From Scilla litardierei (lineage: Eukaryota; Streptophyta; Magnoliopsida; Asparagales; Asparagaceae), in NCBI GenBank assembly GCA_030789695.1, contig CM061134.1, positions 57,915,334 to 57,979,333 on the forward strand: a DNA stretch of 64,000 nucleotides, read 5' to 3'. Numbering within the stretch: position 1 is the first letter of the stretch; each line of letters begins with the position of its first letter. The notes under the pieces were generated by a model. The model was not told the origin of the DNA, made no database searches, and saw only the letters and a list, made by a program, of their open reading frames with translations. A program made the translations under genes and the position numbers. Shown here piece after piece: positions 57,182 to 64,000 of the stretch.

Positions 57182-59151
57182 TGTAGTGACCCTGTGCTAT
57201 GAGGAATAAACACTAGAGGGGTGTGAATAGTGTTTTATAGAATTATAAGGAATTTACGCCAAATAAAACCCTAATTAACCAACAAATGCGGAATAAAAGA
57301 AGTGATCAACAACGCAAGGAAGAATGCAATGCAAACATGTAATCTATCCTGGTTCGGTGCCACCCAAGTCTCACCGACTTGTTCCCGGTGCCCTAATCCA
57401 GCAACACCTGGATCCCCTCCGGATACTCTAGTAAAACCACTAGAGCTTTCCTTTAGCCCACTTGCAGAAACCCCACAAGTGCAATCGACCTACAATCGAT
57501 GTCCGTGTATCCCACAACCCGGGAACACGTAAATACCTTAATCCCACAACTTGGGACTAAGCATACTCTCACAAACCGAGAGCAAAACCTAATCTTGACT
57601 CTCACAACTTGGGATCAAGCCAACCCTCTCAACAACCGAGAGTATACAACAATTTATTTGTATAGAGAATGCAATGTAAAGCTCTTACCACAAAATCCTA
57701 TGCCTTGAGAAATACTTACCAATTTATGGGAAGAATGTATTTTGAGGAAGTAGTTAGCACCAAACCCTAGCTCCACCAAGATGGACAGCAATAAATGGCT
57801 AGGGTGAAGTTGGTGACTTGGATTCAAGCTCTTAGCTTGAGTAGATCACAAAGAATGAGAATCTCTCTTGAGGAATTAGGGCTCAAAGAGTAAGGGAGAG
57901 ATTCTTGTGAGATGAGAGATCTTAGAAATGGAGTTGAATGGCTCTTCTCTTGGATGTGAAAATGTCTCTAAAATCAGCCTTGGTTCTCTAGTTTGAAGAA
58001 ACTCAAACTTATATAGGAAGAGACAAAATGGTCATAAAAATCGTGGCAATAAATGCCGAACGGCTCTATTTCTGAAGCTGCTTAATCGGTCTAAGAAGGA
58101 TCACTGACCGATTAGTTTTGCAACTAGTCGATCGGTGAACCTTCTTGGACCGACTAGATGGTTGACAGAGAAGATGGTGAAATCATGGGTAAGCACTAGT
58201 CGGTTTAAGCAGGATCACTGACCGATTAGTTTTGAAACTAGTCGGTCTAAGAAGGATCATCAACCGACTAGATTGACAACTAGTCGGTCGGTGAACCTTC
58301 TTGGATCGGCTAGATTCACTTTTAATCGATTAACCATCCTTGTTGAACCAACTAACTGGTCAACAGTACAAAGGATGAATTAACAAGTATGGCTAGTCGG
58401 TTCAAGAAGGATTTCCAACCGACTAGATCGTCATCTAGTCGGTTGGTTCTTCTACTTGAACCAACTAAGATGCATATGAAGCCATGAAAAGAAGCGATAA
58501 GCTACGGGAAAACTTTCTAATGGCTTCTAAGGCAATCCTAGAGATAAGATATGATAGTTATGAAGATTTCTAGGCAAGTACTACTCAAGGCTTAACATTC
58601 TATGGGATGAAGCTAGAAGACAATATAAATAACATGACGACCCGTCTTCAAAGCTTCAACATGGAGAATCCGAATCCCTTGACTTCAAGAATAACTCCTT
58701 GAGCTTCAACGAAGCTCCAGGCACAACGATCACGCATTCTGAGGTAGTCTTGGGACGTCGCTTGAGATGTACAAAGTAATTTGGCGACAATCTCCATAAT
58801 TCTTCATGGTCTTGAGTCTTTTAGTTGAATGTCTCCAACATCATAGTTTTTGATCCTCAAGGTGTCTTTGACGCTTTTGAATCATCCATTCCTTTGTTCT
58901 CTTTGGATTGAATCTCCATTCATTTGTTGATGCCATTGGCTTGAGGTTAAAGGTAGACTTTGAGTTCTTCAAGCCAATGCTTCACCTTTGTTGATCTACC
59001 AAGTCCTCCACTTAAATCAACACGTGTAGTCGCTTTTGATCTTCTTGAATCTAATTGGTGACTTTTTAGCTAACTGTAAACACATGAGTTAATCACAATG
59101 ATTTGTGTTTGATCATCATCAAAATCAAGGTGGAGAGTCCAATACTCAACA
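57182..59151 (-). repeat. Second Sirevirus 5' LTR
   Basis: 1970 bp, close to the 3' LTR over its whole length. The palindrome array is at about 58080-58450 and the TATA box at about 58008-58016. Confidence 0.93.
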
Positions 59152-59238
59152 ATAGTGGGTTGGTAAGGAGTGTTTGGACAAGGGAATGAACATCATGTTT
59201 AAAGATTTGGATGAATTCGAAAGAGATCATAAGGGCTC
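59152..59238 (-). pseudogene. EPRV polyprotein fragment, most upstream piece
   Basis: On the minus strand this 87-bp piece is open in the same frame as 48848-49064 across the second Sirevirus insertion, which supports a single viral copy. It is cut at 59238 by Athila-2. Confidence 0.55.
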
Positions 59239-60850
59239 TGACGTGCGTTTATATTTCATACATTTACGCACGTTTTCTTCTGTGTTTTTCCGTATTTTAC
59301 CGCCGCCTTTTATTCGTTTTCTCGTGTTTTCTTGTGTTTTCTTGTTTTCTTTCACTTTTCCGTGTTTTTCGTGTTTTGTAGGAGTTTGCTGGCATTTGGG
59401 GCGTAAAACGATGAAATCATGTGTCCCCGGAGCAATGGGAGCAGTCACGCGTGATCCAGGGGGTCAAACAACGAAGATTGCACCTTTCAGCCCCTCACCC
59501 GGTCGGTTGGTCATCTCCAACCGATCGGGTGATGCACGCGTGCACCACCCGGACGCAGCTTGGAGCTCACGAGAAGTCACCCGGTCGGTTCAGCGACCGG
59601 GTCAGAAGCTCAATGTCTCTGGAATTCGGAGCTGATTGCCAACCGATCGGGTGACCTTCACCCGATCGGTTCACCTGTAGCTGAATTTCAACAGCCAAGA
59701 CTCGAAGTTTCAACCGGTCTCCTTACCCGGTCTGCACCAAGATCCAACAGGTCGGCACCAAGATCCAACCGACCGCATCCAAGATCCAACCGACCGGTTC
59801 ATACTGACCAGGTGAAACCCCGCTTTGCGCTGTGATTTTATGAAGCGGCTCACCCGACCGGTTGACTTGTCAACCGGTCGGGTGATGTCGTTTTCTATAA
59901 ATAGAACTCTAGGTTTCCCAGATTCGGGAGTTGGTTGTTTTTTACTGTTTTCTTCATTTTGTGACGGCTGTAATTTTCCAGTTTTTGTAAGTTTTCGGAT
60001 CTTTGTGAAACTTTAGTATTATCTTAATTGCTTTACTACCATTGTATTTCTATTGTCTGATTATGATTTTGACGGTCCATTTTCATTTAGATCGCTTTTT
60101 AATGAATATTTGTGAGTAGTTCCCAAATCTGGGATTTTGGCGGAAACCCCTTCGTGGGATCTTCCCGATGCGTCCATAGGGTTAGGAAATCAATAGGGAT
60201 TAGGAATCTAACGGTTACGCGGGGTGTTTTATTGTCATCGGCGGGAAAAAGACCGCCTTTGACCGTTAGGCCAAGGGGGAATAAACTTGGCGGTTGACTC
60301 CCTTGCCATAGCTCACGCCCTTAGCGTAGACGCCGAATCCTAGCGCGCGGGAGCGGCAGGATAAGACGTTGGGAATTATCGTTGCGAGCTTAGTGCTCCC
60401 GGAGTCGATCAGTGTTAATAGACACGGGAGTGCCCACTGATCGAACCCAGGAAGTCCGGCGTATCATCCTGGGCACCGACCGGAATATCGGGCCCATGGG
60501 ATGCCGGTACCACTTTCAGAGGCAACGTCTCATCATTAGACCCTAATTCCGATCGCCATCCTACCCGTAGGCCGTACCGGCGAGAGTCGCTCGTTGGGGT
60601 GGAAACCAAAGTCCCGGATTTTTCCTTCATATTGTATATACCTTGCATTCCTTTACCGTGACAACCCATCATCCGATCCGGGCTAGCTCGCCCACGGGGT
60701 GATTTTGATCCTTTTTGACACAAGCACATCCTCGCCTCCCTGTGTTCGACCCCCAAGCCACACTACAACACCGTACGCTTGCGGTTACAAATATCTAAAC
60801 CTCCACCAGGTCCCCCGGCCATTTGCGGCTTGCAAACCGGGGGCACGTCA
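59239..60850 (+). repeat. Athila-2 5' LTR
   Basis: 1612 bp. Palindromes of the CACCCGATCGGTT type run to about 59885, then TATAAATA (59896-59903). The R/U5 hairpin is CGATCAGTG...CACTGATCG (60406-60414, 60435-60443), a compensated version of the Athila-1 stem. Confidence 0.88.
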
Positions 60851-60856
60851 AGTTTA

Positions 60857-60875
60857 TGGCGCCGTTGCCGGGGAG
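60857..60875 (+). other. Athila-2 primer-binding site
   Basis: TGGCGCCGTTGCCGGGGAG, full match to the Asp-tRNA-type Athila PBS, six bases after the LTR. Confidence 0.92.
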
Positions 60876-61048
60876 GCAACGTGCTTGTTATTTTAGGATC
60901 TCATGAACCATAGTGTCTAGCTCTTATCCCTACCTCGCGATAATTTTCGCATTCTTCTTTTTCCTTTTCATTTTCTTATTTTTATTTTTATTTCTTATCT
61001 TATCTGTTTCTTTCCCACTTGTCGCTTCACGGGTGTTTGTTGTTTTTC

Positions 61049-61993
61049 ATGCGCAGGAGTTCAAGAAGTCTCGACGACTTGATCCCCGTCGATCCTGAGA
61101 TAAACGCCACCCTCAGGCGTTTGGCCGCCGAGAAGCGAAGAAGAGAGAATCCTGAAGCCATGGGGGAGAACACCCCGCCTCACAAGTCCCTGTTGGAGTA
61201 CTCGATGCCTTCCATCGAGTCCACCTCTGCCATCCGTCCTCCAGCTATTACGGCCCAAAGCTTCGAGCTTAAGCCATCCTTGGTGACGTGGATCCAGCAG
61301 GATCAATTTTTGGGTGCACCCATGGAGAGCCCGATTGAGCATCTAGACTCCTTCTTGGAGAAATGTGACACCTTCTGGATAAACGGTGTCACAACTGAGG
61401 CGATCCGACTGAAGCTGTTCCCCTTCTCCTTGCGAGATAAAGCCAAGTTATGGCTTATGGGGAAGGACTCGAATACATTCAACACCTGGGAGAAGCTCTC
61501 AAATGCTTTCCTGACGAAGTTCTTTCCCCCGGGGAAGACCATGAAGCTGAGGAGTGAGATCTCCTCCTTCTCCCAGGCCAGCCACGAGTCCTTGCATGAG
61601 GCTTGGACAAGATACAAGGAGATGCAGAGAAGATGTCCCCACCATGAGCTCCCCAAGTGGCAGATCATAAATCTGTTTTATAATGGGTTGAGGGACGATT
61701 TAAAATCTACCATGGACGCCGTGGCTGGAGGGTCCTTCATGTCAAGAAGCGAAGAAGATGCCTGGAAAATTTTGGAAAATATGGCATCCAACAATGAACG
61801 GTGGTGTGACGAGAGAGCCATACCAAGGTCTGGGGGCATCCATAGAGTGGAAGAAGTCGACAAATTGTCAAGAAAGTTTGACTTGATGTCAACCCAGATC
61901 TCTGCATTGATGGTAGGCGCCGGTGGCGCCGGCTCACAACAGATTGCTGCAGTAGAATCCGAAGTTTTTGGAGAGTTCGACGGTGGTGACATC
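61049..61993 (+). CDS. Athila-2 gag, truncated by insertion
   Basis: 315 intact codons from MRRSSRSLDDLIPVDPE. Capsid motifs: AQSFELKPSLVTWI, HLDSFLEKCDTFWI, IRLKLFPFSLRDKAKLWLMG, FNTWEKLSNAFLTKFFPPGK, ASHESLHEAWTRYKEMQ, QIINLFYNGL. The frame is cut at EFDGGDI, where Athila-1 continues with GDISHPLDQA. The ATG follows TTTTTC with GCAG just inside it, the same context as in Athila-1. It is the best-preserved gag of this type here and a reference for judging the Athila-1 damage. The remainder would lie beyond Athila-3. Confidence 0.93.
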
Positions 61994-62284
61994 TGATCAC
62001 TCCTTATTTTACACCTTTTTTCCGCATGTTTGCATGCCATTTGGATCGCCCAAATCATGTTTTTCACGATATATCGACGATATTGCGATGCTTTTCACGA
62101 TTTGTTGTTTTTGTCGCATTTCAGGTGATTTGGCGCGATTTGGATTGATCATGAGATGCGCTCACGATAGACGGCCACCGACGACCTCCCCGAGGGGTAT
62201 TTTGCTGTTGGAAAGGAGCGGAAGAAGAATGGACGTCGCAGGAGCGACGAGGAGGCCAAAACAATCAGATTGGGCATTTTTTGT

Positions 62285-62760
62285 GTCCCACTCGGCCGAG
62301 TGGAGGAGCCACTCGGCCGACCAGCGAGACACTGCTCGGCCGACCCGTTCAGACACGATTTCCATGTGTGCTTGGCCGAGCAACGGAGACCACATCGGCC
62401 GAGTGACGATACCACGTCCGCCCGAGTGGCGCCCAGACGAAGCCCCTTCAAAATATCGAAGTTTATGTTTTTCGGCCACCTGAGCTTCAGAAGACCCACT
62501 CGGCCGAGTGGTAAATCCCGTCCGCCCGAGTGAAGTGAAGCCATCGGCCGAGTGACGACAACTCACTCGGCCGAGCCGCCCCCGAACTGAAGACCCCTGA
62601 AGCCCACGACTTACTGGAAATTGACAGGGTTTTCACTCGGTCGAGCGACTTTTGTCACTCGGCCGAGTGCGATGCGCTGCCTGTAGCGAAATTTGCGGAA
62701 AACAGGCTGTGCAGGGGCGTTTTGGTCAGGATTTTTAGACGATTTTTGGGGCTATTTAAG
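62285..62760 (+). promoter_or_regulatory. Athila-3 promoter: CGGCCG palindrome array plus TATA
   Basis: About a dozen CACTCGGCCGAGTG motifs, whole or half (perfect at 62289-62302), to about 62668. TATTTAAG (62753-62760) is the likely TATA box. Confidence 0.7.
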
Positions 62761-63150
62761 CTCTGTTTTTACCCTAGTTTGGAGAGCCATCTCTCAGATT
62801 TTTTGCAGCTTTTTGAGTCTACTTTTAAGTTTTATTAATTGTGATTGGAGAAGAGAAAAACTTGGATTTTTGTTGGATTAATTGAAGATCTACATTGGTT
62901 TGCATTTCTCTTCCCCAAAAACTCTATTTTTATTGTTTATATCATTGTTGTGATGAATTCCATTGCCTATTTCATTGATTATTTTTGTGCTATTGCTATG
63001 ATTTGTGAGTAGTCTCCACGTCTCGGGGCGTGGGGATGAACCCTACAAGCCCTATTTCCCATTTGTGTTGAATTGGTAGAAATTGAGCTAGGATTGTTAT
63101 TAGGGATTAGATTGGGATCGAATTACTACGGATAGCTAGGTATTCATATC

Positions 63151-63450
63151 AATTGGGATTTGCAAGAGATTGGATCCCAATTCGGTAGGAAGCCCTAGAA
63201 AGCCGAATTGGGTTGGAGTCGGATTTTCGAAGTATCGGTTTGCAAGAGATTGGACCGATACTAGGACCTCCGGTTGCAATTCCGTGCCGATACCCGTTTG
63301 CAAGAGATTGGACGGGTAGGAACTATCCTAATTTAGATTGTGGACCGAGTTTGCAAGAGATTGGGCTCGGTGCGCAATTGGACGATGATGTTGATCCTAA
63401 TGCTAGCTTCCCTAGGCTAGGGTTTGCAAGAGATTGGACCCAAACCTAGG
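63151..63450 (+). other. Five hairpins with one constant loop
   Basis: The 14-nt sequence TTGCAAGAGATTGG occurs five times (63160, 63240, 63298, 63351, 63424). Each is flanked by its own inverted repeat: AATTGGGAT/ATCCCAATT, AGTATCGGT/ACCGATACT, TACCCGT/ACGGGTA, ACCGAGT/GCTCGGT (one G-U pair), and GGGT/ACCC backed by CCTAGG/CCTAGG across a 3x3 internal loop. It lies 400-700 bp downstream of the TATA box, so it should be in the RNA leader. Confidence 0.88.
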
Positions 63451-63819
63451 ATAGCTATAGACCGGCAACAGCGCGAGAGCGTGAGTTTGGTTCTACATTT
63501 AGTTGCAACTAGTTCATCCAAATTCTCATTCTAGCAATTTTGATACCAACGAACCACATTTATGAAATACGGTGAGTAGCGGGGATTCCCCATTCCCTAG
63601 ACGTTCTTTATTTGATTTGATATTTCGCAAATTTGTCTGACGATTGTGACAGGATCGCCCAAGACAATTATCTCTGTTCCTAAATAGCCAGGTTGATCAG
63701 GAGCAAGCACGGTCATTCGTCCTCCCTGTGTTCGATACCCGCTCGCCACCATACCGTGCGCTTGCGGTAAAACTACAACCGTCGCCTCGGGACGTGTATC
63801 CGGGGTGCGATCAAGTTTT

Positions 63820-63838
63820 TGGCGCCGTTGCCGGGGAG
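63820..63838 (+). other. Athila-3 primer-binding site
   Basis: TGGCGCCGTTGCCGGGGAG, Asp-tRNA type, six bases after the LTR. Confidence 0.92.
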
Positions 63839-63971
63839 GCGATTGCGTTTGATTCTTTTTCACCCTAGCTATTCTTTTTCTTTTTATTATTATCATTATT
63901 CTTATTTCTTATTTCTTGCCTAACCCTTCCACGGTATTAATCATTTCTTTGAAACTCTGTTTCCCCTGTGC

Positions 63972-64000
63972 ATGAACACGAGATCTACGGCGGACCTAGA
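63972..64000 (+). CDS. Athila-3 gag start
   Basis: ATG at 63972 opens MNTRSTADL, cut by the window end. Its place after the PBS and T-rich leader fits gag. Too short for a domain call. Confidence 0.5.

Larger units (their letters stand above)
49065..59151 (-). mobile_element. Second Sirevirus-like element, no pol
   Basis: LTRs 49065-51033 and 57182-59151 (1969 and 1970 bp), TGTAGTGACC to ACTCAACA. The perfect TSD is ATAGT (49060-49064, 59152-59156). PBS at 57162-57179. The polypurine tract beside the 3' LTR is nearly identical to that of the first Sirevirus. Only gag is recognisable; the 4.4 kb after it has no protease, integrase or RT. Confidence 0.93.
61994..63813 (+). repeat. Athila-3 5' LTR
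   Basis: 1820 bp with terminal inverted TGATC/GATCA. U3 carries the CACTCGGCCGAGTG palindromes, R/U5 the constant-loop hairpins. It ends with the Athila motif CCTCCCTGTGTTCGATACCC (63720-63739) and the LTR end. Sequence otherwise differs from Athila-1 and Athila-2, so it is another family. Confidence 0.88.
59239..64000 (+). mobile_element. Athila-2, interrupted by Athila-3 and by the window end
   Basis: 5' LTR 59239-60850, Asp-tRNA-type PBS at 60857, gag from 61049. It is interrupted at 61993 and its remainder lies beyond the window. It is a relative of Athila-1 with the same LTR motifs and homologous gag. The base sequence before the LTR is GGCTC (59234-59238), the expected TSD. Confidence 0.88.
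61994..64000 (+). mobile_element. Athila-3, 5' end only
   Basis: 5' LTR 61994-63813 (TGATCACTCC to GCGATCA), PBS TGGCGCCGTTGCCGGGGAG at 63820, a T-rich leader and the first codons of gag. ACATC at 61989-61993 should be the TSD. Its insertion point is exact because Athila-1 gag shows the unbroken site. Confidence 0.9.

Noticed and set aside
60857..60875. tRNA gene remnants at PBS sites (also 41911, 63820, 20340)
   Set aside because: Only the 18-nt tRNA 3'-end complement is present; no cloverleaf.

Overview
This is flowering-plant nuclear DNA made almost entirely of transposable elements. No host gene is supportable. The evidence is paired LTRs with 5-bp target duplications (TSDs), primer-binding sites (PBS) for initiator Met tRNA (copia) and Asp-type tRNA (Athila), a CACTA terminus, and an integrated plant pararetrovirus (EPRV). 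The species cannot be named from the sequence.

Layout. 1-178 is the end of a CACTA transposon. 179-2602 is a long Tekay/Del-type LTR without an internal region. The backbone from about 3138 to 59238 is a broken EPRV, with pieces at 3138-3183, 3736-4787, 37173-41007, 48843-49064 and 59152-59238, beside an almost pure A/T tract. Into it were inserted four elements: (a) element A, an Athila-type pol-less element (4788-37172, minus); (b) a Tat-type pol-less element with an antisense gene (41008-48842, plus); (c) a Sirevirus-like element without pol (49065-59151, minus); (d) Athila-2 (59239 onward, plus).

Element A's left LTR was hit by Athila-1 (4936-31195, plus). That was hit by a Sirevirus (6677-22038, minus), which in turn was hit by a smaller copia (10012-17501, minus). 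The nest is five levels deep. Athila-2's gag is cut by Athila-3 (61994 to the window end). Most junctions are fixed to the base by TSDs, and two are confirmed by an uninterrupted relative elsewhere in the window.

Coding capacity is eroded. Both Sirevirus gag proteins lack a zinc knuckle. The inner copia has lost its RT core by an in-frame deletion. Athila-1, element A, the Tat-type element and the second Sirevirus lack pol, so all would need enzymes from other copies.

The most unusual signals are non-coding. Athila-3's transcribed leader holds five hairpins with the same 14-nt loop but different, self-complementary stems. The second Sirevirus leader holds ten or eleven consecutive hairpins built on the same principle. 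The Tat-type internal satellite repeats hairpins with one compensatory change. Separately, every LTR family whose TATA box I could place has palindromes or inverted repeats just upstream of it, each family with its own sequence. Athila-1 has a second palindrome-plus-TATA block in front of its env-like gene.
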